Assembly (NCBI GenBank): GCA_015680685.1
Contig: MNCI01037504.1
Coordinates: forward strand, 403,258 to 429,499
Length of the DNA stretch: 26,242 bases
Origin: Gnetum montanum
Lineage: Eukaryota; Streptophyta; Gnetopsida; Gnetales; Gnetaceae
Reading direction: 5' to 3'
Both the position numbers and the translations under genes were made by a program. This document shows, one piece after another, positions 1 through 8,468 of this stretch; position 1 is the stretch's first letter; every line of letters starts with the position of its first letter. The notes under the pieces are model-generated. The model saw only the letters and a program-made list of their open reading frames with translations, was not told where the DNA came from and made no database searches.

Positions 1-1150
1 ACTGTGACCATCCTAAGGGATGTTGCCCCATCATCTCACATCTACAGGAGTTTGGGGTGTATGCACTTAATCCAAGACTCAACCAACGGCAAACACCCCG
101 AAGGTTACCTTATCCACAAGGTAACCCAAGGCAATTCCACCAATCACTAACGTATTATCCAAGTGGAACTCCACCATAGCCGATCGGGCAGCATCAGTAG
201 TGGCAATACCCAGAGTCATGGGGGACGCCATTGCCAACGCAATAGTACCCTTACCAGTAGCCTAATCCTTATGGTTATTATGGGCAACAGCCGATTTCCC
301 CAGGTGACTCTATGGGTCACATAAACCCTCCATGTTACTACCGAGTTCAGGAGTATTTTAGGACTCCTTCTCCTTCGGGAAATGCTTCATACCCACACTA
401 TCCTCCAAATCCATCCACATCTCTTACGCCAGTAGCCCCACCACCAATTGCTCCAACAAAGCCTAGAGTAATTCCCACTCAACCGCGACAACCCAACATT
501 GCGAGGGCTCCCAATCCTTAATTCTCAGTTGGTTCTAACAATCATACACCAAAAAGACCTTTCCTTAGGACCAACAATCCAACTAAACCCTCGCCTTCAC
601 AAGCGGTTGAGCATCTAAACACCTCCATACCAAATCAGTTTTCGGGAAACCCTTCGATAGAGAAATTGTGCCCAATGCATACAGTTATGTTAACACATAC
701 AGTAATCGACTAGATCAAGGTCGGCCATCTTCCAAAGAAATTATCGGATCCAGGAGTCCCCCTTGTTTACCTCCAAGTCACTGGGAATGAACCCCATAAG
801 GCTCTCCTCAACTCAGGTTCTAGGGTCAACTTAATCTCACAAGAACTGTATAAAACCTGGAACCTGCCTCCACTCAAGAAGAGTAATATTCACTTAGAGC
901 TAGCTGACCAGTCCATCACTGTCCTTTGGGATAGGTTGAGGACATTGTTACCATTGTGGCTGGTTGGTCATATCTAGCTAATTTCCTAGTGGTCCAAATA
1001 AACAATGAAAAAGGGGATTTCCCAATTATAATGGGAAGAGCATGACTTAGTACAGTAGACGCATGCCTTAGGATCCGCGATTTTTCCTTGGAAATATCTA
1101 AGATAAAAATTTGTGGAAAGATCGAGAAGAGAAAAGTTCCATGCATCACA
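1..1150 (+). pseudogene. gag tail and retropepsin (aspartic protease) remnant
   Basis: The first 530 bases encode a proline- and glutamine-rich linker with stops, clearest at 312-521. From about 784 the frame reads a retropepsin core: KALLNSGSRVNLIS, then PPLKKSNIHLELADQSIT. Family members normally have D-S/T-G at the active site. Here the Asp codon is AAC (810-812), so the catalytic residue is Asn. A later block corresponds to the usual LGRPFLxTVDA segment and reads IIMGRA-stop-LSTVDA near 1026-1062, with a TGA where Trp or a similar residue is expected. After it comes an acidic spacer ending near 1200. The protein would process the Gag-Pol polyprotein in the retrotransposon particle. This copy is inactive. 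Confidence 0.85.
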
Positions 1151-1399
1151 TATAGTGATTCATCGGGTGATGACATGGAGGAAATGCCTCCATGTAACAA
1201 GTGTGCTCTTGAAAATTTGAAACAAAGATGCCTGTATGTAGCAACCACACAACCAGTAGTAGACACCATGTGGTTGACAACTACTCGAAGGAGCCACCAA
1301 ATATGCATGGAACGAACTGAGGAAACCCACGCCCATAACGAAAGCATATATACATTGGAATATGAGCATCGCCAACTTCCACCCCTTAATCTAAGATCA

Positions 1400-1511
1400 T
1401 CAATTGGGAGAAGTTGGACACTTCTTAGAAATTCAAACAGGCACTCATTATTTTGGATCTCTCCCTTACAACTCAGTCATGGGGGAGATGGCCACCTATG
1501 TTGATCATATG
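1400..1511 (+). pseudogene. C-terminal tail of integrase, joined to protease by an internal deletion
   Basis: One frame reads GTHYFGSLPYNSVMGEMATY at about 1438-1500. The end of pol in element A (minus strand, near 19060-19110) reads HTLYFTSPPLNSIVGEMAI. The DNA also matches, around a GGGGGAGATGGCC block at about 1484-1496 that occurs in A too. Protease-side sequence lies only about 100-300 bases upstream, so RT, RNase H and the integrase core have been lost. The exact junction lies between about 1340 and 1450 and cannot be placed by eye. Confidence 0.7.
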
Positions 1512-2169
1512 GGGCCCTCAGTTCTTTTTCAATTTTTGTTTTACACATTTTTGTTTTACAACGTTTTTGTCTTACACATTTTTGTTTTACAAATTTCTTT
1601 AACTTTTCTAATTTTTATTTTACAACATCGTTATACTTTTTCCATTTTTTGTGTATGTGTGTGTGATCCATCCTGTAAGTTTGTCACCCAATAAGTGTTC
1701 GAATTGATGGTATGAACTGTTTTCATATTGATTGTTAGTGTTTGATTTTTACATTTAAGTCACAATGTTGATAATAAGGTATGTTTCTTTTGATATGGCA
1801 GGCAATGAGACCACTCCATCCATCCATCCACTAGTTTCTATGGTCTCTCTTGGCTTGGAAATGTACAGTCCCCTTCTAATAAGAACTTAAACGAATCAGT
1901 GACTAGGAATTTCTCAAACTAAGGAAGTACGCAAGGATTGCAAAGGGTGTGACTTCAAGGGAACAGGCAAGGGAACTTGTGTTGGCCGTTCTCTTGGGTG
2001 CTTGAATGTTTTTCTTCTTGGGTTTTTTTGTTGTTCCAATGTTACCCAATTATCGGAAGCTGAGTCAATAAAAATAAAAAGTCTTTGCATGATGTGGTTC
2101 TCACGCATAAAAACACAAAACACAAAAAAAAAAAAAAGTGAGAATTCAAAGCACACCCCTGAGACGAAT

Positions 2170-2373
2170 AAGCTTGGGCTGCAAGCACTGGTTATGGAAC
2201 CAAAAGTGTTCCCTCTAACTAAGGCCCTTCTCGCTTCCCATTCTCTCCTTTGTTTCATCATAATGGTGGTGGCTCTTGGAGGACTCATTCTTGTTACCCA
2301 AGGGGATGGTTCGGCCGAATGCATTAATGCGAAGTCACTGGATGTGGTTGGTTCGAGGCTGGAGTTGGAATGA
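2170..2373 (+). pseudogene. Conserved hydrophobic reading-frame segment in element B
   Basis: The frame reads LGLQALVMEPKVFPLTKALL followed by a strongly hydrophobic stretch (FIIMVVALGGLILV) and ends at a TGA at 2371-2373. The same frame of element A (minus, 18164-18391) reads RLQALVIGLERHVTLARRSL, then TKALSHFLLLFSS and MMVVLW. The shared LQALV, LLTKALxSH and MVV blocks show that the two stretches are homologous. Whether they are translated is unknown. No start codon is obviously shared, and the segment lies inside the presumed intron. It could be a membrane-anchored accessory peptide remnant or just conserved RNA. I do not recognise the family. Confidence 0.35.
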
Positions 2374-2775
2374 GACTTGCCAAGTCAAATTAATCATAAA
2401 ACACACAAGGGGCTGTACACCACCTTGTTCTTGGGATTCCATTCCATTCTCTTCTCTCCATCCTTCTCCCGATTGTTCACCTCATTGCCGGTTGTATCAT
2501 TAGTGTATATATTTTGGTTGATGCATTNCTATCTTTTTTACTCCTTTTCCTTCTCCATTCTAACACTACTGGAGGTTCGCGATTAGTCATGGGGGTATGG
2601 GGCCTGATTTCTTCGATTTTCTCCTAGCCCTGAAATTTTTGATTTTCTTCCTAACCCCTACACCTTTAGTAGTCATCATTAAGATATCGCCAGATCTGTA
2701 TTAGCCATACCACAACTTAGCCAATGGACCTACACCGAAGCAAGGTATCAATTATAGGATAATTCATTTACCCTT

Positions 2776-2804
2776 GCTAATATAAGATTGTGTTGTGTGT
2801 GCAG
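2776..2804 (+). promoter_or_regulatory. Predicted branch point and 3' splice site before the 3' ORF of element B
   Basis: GCTAAT (2776-2781) puts a branch-type A at 2780. A TG-rich tract follows, ending in GCAG at 2801-2804 directly before an ATG. The A-to-AG distance is 24 nt. Elements A and C have the same arrangement with 24 and 23 nt. Confidence 0.55.
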
Positions 2805-3029
2805 ATGGCGATCATACAAACAACGAATTGGATTTGGAGCAAACACTTGGAATGGAGCAGCGCTGAAGCAGCTATGCAAGGAGCAAGATCGATGGCGCGC
2901 TTATAGATGAACAACGAAGGCGCAATCTTGGCATTGGTAGCAGTAGCACTTCTTTCTTTCTTTCTCTTTCTTAGCTACCAACTAAGGCCTGATGTCATTG
3001 TAATAAGGTGTTCACCCTTGTTGTCATGA
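2805..3029 (+). pseudogene. Relic or miniature 3' ORF of element B with a C-terminal membrane segment
   Basis: The frame starts with ATG immediately after the predicted splice acceptor and begins MAIIQTTNWIWS. A TAG interrupts codon 34 (2904-2906). The same frame then continues with ATG at 2907 and reads MNNEGAILAL followed by VAVALLSFFLFL, a plausible transmembrane helix, to a TGA at 3027-3029. Total length is 74 codons. If the TAG was once CAG, as in other decayed frames here, it was one small membrane-anchored protein. It lacks the long coiled coil seen at this position in element A. No family is recognised. It may simply be the two ends of a deleted ORF. Confidence 0.35.
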
Positions 3030-3130
3030 ACACCAGTTTTGTCAAGTCTTGTAATGATGATCTGTTCACATGTCATCCCATTAGTTCCATTCCCCTCAAT
3101 AATTCCATACCTTCCCGATATTATTGTAAG

Positions 3131-3167
3131 GAACTCGAGGATGAGTTTTCATTCAATCATGGGGGTA
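3131..3167 (+). promoter_or_regulatory. Polypurine tract and conserved pre-PPT block of element B
   Basis: AACTCGAGGATGAGTTTTCA leads into CATGGGGGTA, which ends exactly where the LTR begins at 3168. Elements A and C carry nearly the same block just outside their 3' LTRs. The PPT primes plus-strand DNA synthesis during reverse transcription, so it marks 3168-4125 as a 3' LTR. Confidence 0.75.
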
Positions 3168-4125
3168 TGATGAGACGCGATATGCACAAGACGCGATATC
3201 GCATCTTATGCGATATTGCGTCGTCCCCTACGATGTCGCGTACATGATATCGCAGTCCGTCGCCAAATCTATAAATAAGAGGCGACACTCCCCTCATTTC
3301 CAACCCTATGCTAAAAGTAGGAAAACTCTGGCAGATTGATCACTCCAGAGATAGAATATTTTCCATGTGCCCCCAGTAGGAGTCCCTGAGTGAACGAATT
3401 TTTATTCGAGTAGCTTTATACCTGAACATAAGTTGTGTACAACAATAAAGACGAGCTTTGTGCATAAACCTTGCAGTGCATGGAATAGGATTTATTACCT
3501 ATTATTTCTTACATGTTATTTATTACCTGCATTAGCGTGGCATGAGTACAACTTGATTACGAGCATTGACAAATGTGTACGACTAATCAAGGAATAAGCT
3601 GCTCATCACGATTAGTCTCTCTCACCCTCAACTCCTAGAATGCGGAATGAGTACAACTTGATTACAAGCATTTACGAATGTGTACGACTAGTCAAGGAAT
3701 TAGCTGCTCATTACGTTTAGGCTAGTTAAGTGCCTCAGTACGACCACTTCGAGCACGTGCGTTATGTGTGGTGATCCCAATAACGATTAGCGTTTGGTAG
3801 CCACAGTTGCATAGTTTAGGGTGTGTACGGTAAGTGGGAATGAAGGCTGACGCTAGTTAATTTAGACTTAGTCCTTAGTTAGCTGTCTCAACCCTTCACC
3901 TTAATAGCATAGGAGAAAAACACATAAAAGACTATAAAAATCATATACCTCGGACTTACTTAACCATACACCGTGACAACTACAAGTAAGTCTGGGAAGA
4001 CAATGAATGATTAACCCCAAGTGTTCCATGGGGTGTGTAGGCATTTAGTCTGTAGAGTTCGACCGGATCGCGCATGCTACGCTCGTTTCGTATGGTTGAG
4101 TGTAGGGGTACCTCGCCACTCATCA
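3168..4125 (+). repeat. 3' LTR of element B (958 bp)
   Basis: It begins TGATGAG and ends CTCATCA, a 7-bp terminal inverted repeat shared by the family. U3 carries several GATATC/GATATT/GATGTC palindrome repeats (3178-3256), then a TATA box TATAAATA at 3270-3277. AATAAA at 3444-3449 is a plausible polyadenylation signal. An internal duplication with a 105-bp period starts at 3542 and 3647. The U5 end shares GACCGGATCGCGCATG and GTTGAGTGTAGGGGTACC with the other copies. It is longer than the solo copies (709 and 846 bp), partly because of the duplication. Confidence 0.85.
3542..3730 (+). repeat. 105-bp tandem duplication inside the element B LTR
   Basis: ATGAGTACAACTTGATTAC occurs at 3542 and again at 3647. 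Both copies continue with a TGTGTACGACTA block, AGTCAAGGAAT or ATCAAGGAAT, and AGCTGCTCAT. Period 105 bp. The copies differ at scattered sites, so the duplication is not recent. Confidence 0.8.
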
Positions 4126-4384
4126 ACTATCAATTAGCTTAATTAATTAATCTCTTTATTACCATTAGGAGTATCTTAGAGCCAGTCAACGTCAACCATA
4201 TGCCTCACTTTGGACTAAACCATACATGAAAAACTACAACTAGTTCAAGTGGAAAGATAGCGAACTATGATCAAAGCATAACGATTTAGATGCACAACTA
4301 GTCGCATCCACAAAATTTGACCGGATCATGCATGAATACTTGTGATTCATATGGTTTGGTGTAGGGGTACCTTACTACTCATCA
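4126..4384 (+). repeat. 3' fragment of a second LTR of the same family
   Basis: The stretch aligns with the U5 half of the neighbouring LTR (about 5030-5287): AATTAATCTCTTTATTA, CATATGCCTCACTTTGGACT, GACCGGATCATGCATG and a CTCATCA terminus at 4378-4384. Its left part is absent, as expected if element B inserted into this LTR, which would put the missing half left of B and outside the window. Confidence 0.7.
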
Positions 4385-5287
4385 CATCTATTATATCATG
4401 GATGTGATATCGCATCTACTATAACTTAGCTACATCAACATAACCTCGTCAACACATCATTATCGACATATCCTTGTTGATGCAACTAAATGCATTAATG
4501 CATCCTCGTCGACATAATTCCTATATTTTCCCATAAATATGTAAGCAATAATTGCATATTTGGTACCATTTGGTTAGTAGGGTAGCTAGATTCTTATAGT
4601 TTTATTCTGTAAATTTTAGAATTAATCAATGAGTACCCGCAGTGTGGATTCAAGTTAGTTGTATGACATCATATTCAAGTGGCATTGTGCCTGGACACTT
4701 TCCATGAATGGTAATAAGATCAAGATTGATTCATATTCATTGCAACACTTTGGCTTAGAATAGATTTACTTTTAATGTAATTTGTTTTCCATGTAATTAA
4801 TTAATATTTACATTTCCATGCACGTTAATCAATCGGTGGAATAAGCGTGACCAATTTTGAGCGTAAACATGTATTTGCTTGGTAATCCTAGTAGTGTTAT
4901 AGCTTGGTTCGCCCAGTAGCATACTACTTGGTAATCCCAATAGTGGGTACATGAGTTCAAGATGTGTACGAAAAGCTAGGAATAGAAACTCATCATCCTT
5001 ATGCTAGCTTAGAATTTATTTTCTTGTTATTAATTAGATAAAATAATTAATCTCTATATTATTGTAAGGTTAGTTTAAGGCCTCAACATCATCATAATCA
5101 TATGCCGCACTTTGGACTAAATCATATATCATAAAGCTACCACTAGTCCAAGTGAGAAGATAGCAACTTGCAATCAATGCTTAACAATCTAAATACCACA
5201 CTAGTTCCATTCTTGGAATTCAACTGGATTGTATGTGAATGCTTGTGATTTATATGGTTGGGCATAGGGGATATCTACTGCTCATCA
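4385..5287 (+). repeat. LTR of the same family in direct tandem (about 903 bp, left edge degenerate)
   Basis: It ends CTCATCA at 5281-5287. Length from the previous LTR end is about 903 bp, close to the 897 bp of the element A LTR, so it is probably near full length, but no clean TGATGAG start is visible. The U3 portion has one GATATCGC (about 4407-4414) followed by GTCAAC/GTCGAC-type motifs (4430-4512) and a TATA-like CATAAATATG near 4532. It lies head-to-tail with the preceding fragment, with no internal region between them. Confidence 0.65.
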
Positions 5288-6984
5288 CTATCTATTTATG
5301 TTGCAATTTGTTTCTTATTTCTTATGTTGCTTTCATTTTTCTTTAAAGAGAGTATTCTTCTCCTCTTGATAAGAAATCCTTTAGTAAATAATGGAAACTT
5401 GTGATAGTCCTTATGAACAAGGGATTTTTAGGATTGGTTGTAAGAAATAATTGGATTTTTTCTTTAAACTCTCTCCTCTATGTTGATGATTTTGATGGAT
5501 GCTCAATATTTAAAAATTTGTATTGATTTTTTTGGGTCCAAAACCACCTTAAAGCTCGGTCTCATTAACATGCATTATAAAATAATGTCTATATCATTTA
5601 GATGCTAAAGCTTTTACATTTACTATAAATAAATTCCAAATCAATCTTGAGTGCTTTACCACAAGTCAAAATAGGTATATTTTAATTTAACTTTGCTTAG
5701 CTTAATTGTAGAAGATAACTTGTACTATATGAAACATTTTAAAGGAAGTTTATAAGATAAACAAATAAATTTTACATAATAAATCTTCAAAAATTAATCA
5801 AGGAAATTGAAAAACATTATTTCTTCTTATATTTTTAATCATTCTTTTATTCTTTTAAATTAGTTTGGTTTCCCCCCGCGACACCCCCAAAAAATCTCAT
5901 TGAAAAAGGGCAAAAATTTAAAATAAAGAAAAACGTGTTGTATGTTTGGACGAAAAAAGTGGAATTTCCAGTAAATGATTGGCTTTGCCGCTTAACAGCC
6001 CGCATGAAATCATCCTTTATCTCGGGTGGCATGAAATTTATCTCGGTCGAAACGGTGTCCTCCACGTCGGACAAACATCTTTTTTGATTTTGATGAAGTG
6101 CAATTTATACGTGAAACATTGCTCGTATTAACAGAATATTATAAAGAGTTCGATTTTACGTGGAAAAAAAGTTTTAACATATTCCAGTCTTCTCCCTCTG
6201 CAAGTAGCATTTAAAAACGCTTACGCACAAGTGCACAACATACGCACTCGAACGCAAATTTAATGATTCGATCAGTACGAACCCGTCGATGTTTAACGCA
6301 ACATTTGCAGTTTTTTTAGCATAAGTACTGGTGAACCATATACCGTGTGCATGCTTAATGAACCAAGACGAAGTTGATAAACAAACCGCAAGAAACTGTA
6401 AAGAACATCAAACCCAAACGTAAAAGCCTCCTTGCATGACTGCATCTGCGTATTAACGATGTTTCTTACGTCCGCAATGTACGTTTGTAAGTCTGTTTCT
6501 TTTTGAGTTGGATGCTAATTTAACATCACGAGTCTCAGTGTCTCACAGGTCACAAAAGATTGCTTTGACAACAATTTGCTGTAAACAGACCAATCACTAT
6601 GCAGAGTCGGCAGTGTATGATGATTGATTAATTGCTGCGCAGCTTCCTTCCTGCAAATTGAGCACATCAGGCACGATAGCAACGCCTAATTATACTGTGA
6701 TAAAGTTGATGCAATGTACGCATTGTGTTAGGAACATGGCGTACACGAGGCAGATATTCATATTTTTCGCCGGCTCAGTGGCTTTTCTCTCTCGGGATTC
6801 CTTGTCCTCCACTGCTGTCTGCTAATCACGTTACGCGCAAACAAAACATGCATTAAAAATTCCCACGCTGCCATCAAGAACCGCAACATGTTTAGCAAGG
6901 AAACAGGGATGGTGTCCTTTTGCAGGTGAATTTGCGCACTGCTCAAACCCAGCCAGACTGTGCCCATTGCCGTGCCGAGGAACG
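5288..6984. other. Non-repetitive flank upstream of the peptide gene; no gene recognised
   Basis: AT-rich to about 5980, then of more balanced composition. No LTR or pol motif was seen. A minus-strand frame around 5847-6074 has no ATG in a useful position. An ATG-started minus-strand frame at 6758-6967 is discussed under findings. Both are unconvincing as genes. The last few hundred bases are the likely promoter region of the gene at 7064. Confidence 0.5.
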
Positions 6985-6991
6985 TATAAAT
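6985..6991 (+). promoter_or_regulatory. TATA box of the small secreted peptide gene
   Basis: TATAAAT lies 79 bp upstream of the ATG at 7064. Transcription starting 25-35 bp downstream (about 7015-7025) would give a short leader of about 40-50 nt with no upstream ATG: the one ATG in between, at 6998, lies before the predicted start. Confidence 0.6.
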
Positions 6992-7063
6992 CCAGTCATG
7001 TGCTCAAGCATCTGTGTCTGTCATTCTGTCATTCTGAACGCTTAGACACAGCACAGCACAGAT

Positions 7064-7375
7064 ATGTTGGTGAAGAGACTGAGAATTGCAGTTGTGCTTG
7101 CACGGCTAGCTGTGATATTCTTGTTGCTGCATTGTGGCCATGTTTCAGCTGTACCTCACCATCATGATCATAATAAGCTACATTTGCATTTTGGTAGGGA
7201 AACCTCTGTTTTGGATTCTGCAACTTCTTCGTCCTTTCATTCTTCTGCTTCTGCTTCAATTAGGGCGATGCTGCGAGGGGGCCCTCCAACACCTTCGGCC
7301 CCTTCCAAATGCATAAATGGAGTTTCTGGGATTTCCTGCAGGTCCAAAGGCAATGGCAAGGGAGGCCATTCCTGA
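7064..7375 (+). CDS. Small secreted peptide precursor, IDA/IDL-like
   Basis: 103 residues, no intron, clean ATG and TGA. Residues 1-29 form a signal peptide: basic start (KRLR), a hydrophobic core around residues 8-22, and a VSA cleavage site near 29. A variable His- and Ser-rich region follows (31-65). Residues 74-85 read PPTPSAPSKCIN. This matches the active core of INFLORESCENCE DEFICIENT IN ABSCISSION peptides (PIPPSAPSKRHN) at P-x-x-P-S-A-P-S-K-x-x-N. Those peptides are cut from secreted precursors and bind HAESA-type receptor kinases to control cell separation. Oddities: the usual Arg-His before Asn is Cys-Ile, and 18 residues follow, with a second Cys at 92 and a basic, Gly-rich GNGKGGHS end that recalls PIP/CEP peptide tails. 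Signal-peptide precursor is likely; the IDA-like class is inferred from the core alone. The frame has none of the stop-codon decay of its neighbours. Confidence 0.65.
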   Translation: MLVKRLRIAVVLARLAVIFLLLHCGHVSAVPHHHDHNKLHLHFGRETSVLDSATSSSFHSSASASIRAMLRGGPPTPSAPSKCINGVSGISCRSKGNGKGGHS

Positions 7376-8192
7376 CTAACTTTAAGAAGAGCGGATTCGA
7401 TTTCTAAACTCAGTGTGGTATACGAAAAATTCTTCTTCGTTACCCGACGATGATAATTTCTTTGTATCTGGGCTTTTTTTGTTTCTGTTGTAAATGGAAA
7501 ATTCTCCTTCATCACTCCCTTTGACGTGAATGCGCAGATAGACAGTTGCGCATCAGACCACATAAAGTTCGGTCTTTGTGTACAAACATATTTAAAGTGT
7601 TCATTGTTCATTTCTGATCTGTTTATGAGGGAAAAATCTTGGACAAATGTTCTTGTATTGTCTGTACGTAAAGAATTTGAAATTACTGAACTGCGAAGTT
7701 GTATTCTTGGTTAAATTAGTTGCCTTACGTACACCGAAATTTGTTTTGACATAAAAGCAAAAGCAGACCCATGAGGCTAGATCCAAGATACTACTATTAC
7801 GACTGCTCTTCAATTTAAGATTCATTCTGATTGGTTACTTACCTTGAATCCTCATTGGTTACTTACCTTGACATGTAATTCAAGGAGTGTTTCCTTAAGG
7901 ATTGCTTATAATAATGTACAATCAACCGGTTACGACTGCATGCGCTTGCAGTTACTTATTCATACCACGAAAGTCACCTGGAAAGTTATGTTACGTTAGA
8001 AGGCCATGCCGGTGAGTGTACCTAAAGGCTTTATTTAACCAAGTCATTGATTATTAATTTTGCTGACCAAAGAAAATTTTATTAATAAAAACCAGGTTGG
8101 ATTGCAATTAAAATCGATTCGTGGATTGTTAGTACCACCACAGCTTCAGGACTGAAGAACAAAGAGAATTAATGAGTACAATGGAGGAAAAC
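7376..8192. other. 3' flank of the peptide gene; no further gene seen
   Basis: The first 150 bp probably hold the 3' UTR: GATAAT and TTTGTA motifs near 7450-7465 resemble loose plant polyadenylation signals. A 17-bp direct repeat, TTGGTTACTTACCTTGA, occurs at 7831 and 7855. No coding or repeat family is recognised. The right edge is where the copia element begins. Confidence 0.45.
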
Positions 8193-8468
8193 TGCAGCGA
8201 AAAATTGCACCCAAGGCATTGGCCATTGTTGTATTGTGTTGTTTCTAGGATGCTCCCTTAGAAATCCTGTATATTGCTCTGGTTACCAAAAATAAACCTA
8301 AAATAGGAGGGGATAAGGTAGTTTATTTTTTGTAGGGATAGCTACAAGAACAAAAAAAATTAAGAAACTATGATATACATAGAATCAAAAATAGCATAAT
8401 GAAGGTAAAAATATCCACCATGGAGAAAATCAAGGAAAAATTGCCTTCATCGCTTCATCCACCTTACA
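8193..8468 (-). repeat. Possible 3' LTR of the copia element
   Basis: On the minus strand the coding region ends near 8560 (STEPNLANVLSKS, equivalent to the usual ISTEDQLADxLTK). A purine-rich AAGAGGAAAAA follows, then TGTAAGG at 8468. The far end reads AATTTTTCGCTGCA at 8193, a common style of copia LTR end. TG...CA termini would give 276 bp. No second copy is in the window to confirm it. Confidence 0.35.

Larger units (their letters stand above)
1512..2804 (+). other. Untranslated/intron-like region of element B between pol and the 3' ORF
   Basis: It begins with a T-rich tract of repeated TTTTTGTTTTACA units (about 1520-1640) that has a counterpart in element A (minus, about 18850-19040), followed by a short GT-rich run near 1650-1665. 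A purine-rich A tract lies at 2121-2140. A conserved hydrophobic reading frame (2170-2373) has its own entry. A PPT-like TTAGTCATGGGGG lies near 2584-2597 and a single GATATCGC at about 2683-2690. One ambiguous base (N) is at about 2528. The region ends at the splice acceptor before 2805, so it would be intronic if the 3' ORF is expressed from a spliced RNA. Confidence 0.6.
1..4125 (+). mobile_element. Ty3/gypsy element B, 3' part, internally deleted
   Basis: The plus strand reads, in order, a gag tail with proline-rich linker, a retropepsin, a fused integrase C-terminal tail, a T-rich untranslated stretch, a short relic 3' ORF, a polypurine tract and an LTR. The order matches element A on the opposite strand, except that RT, RNase H and most of integrase are missing between about 1340 and 1450, and the long coiled-coil ORF is reduced to a short frame. 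The 5' LTR and most of gag lie left of the window. No frame is intact, so the copy cannot be autonomous. The Athila/Tat-like assignment rests on the extra ORF between pol and the 3' LTR and on protease and RT flavour in the sister copy. Confidence 0.85.

Noticed and set aside
916-1375. Minus-strand frames of 143 and 71 codons opposite the gag-protease region
   Set aside because: They lie antisense to a recognisable, decayed protease and spacer, and show no family features.
5847-6074. Minus-strand 75-codon frame (MPPEIKDDFMRAVKRQ)
   Set aside because: The apparent start is TTG, not ATG; the second half is low-complexity (FFFILNFCPF). It could be an exon fragment, but nothing supports it.
7064-7375. 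Peptide gene as a CLE-family member
   Set aside because: CLE peptides have R-x-V-P-x-G-P-x-P-x-H-N/H; here the spacing after RGGP does not fit, while the PxxPSAPSKxxN pattern fits IDA much better.
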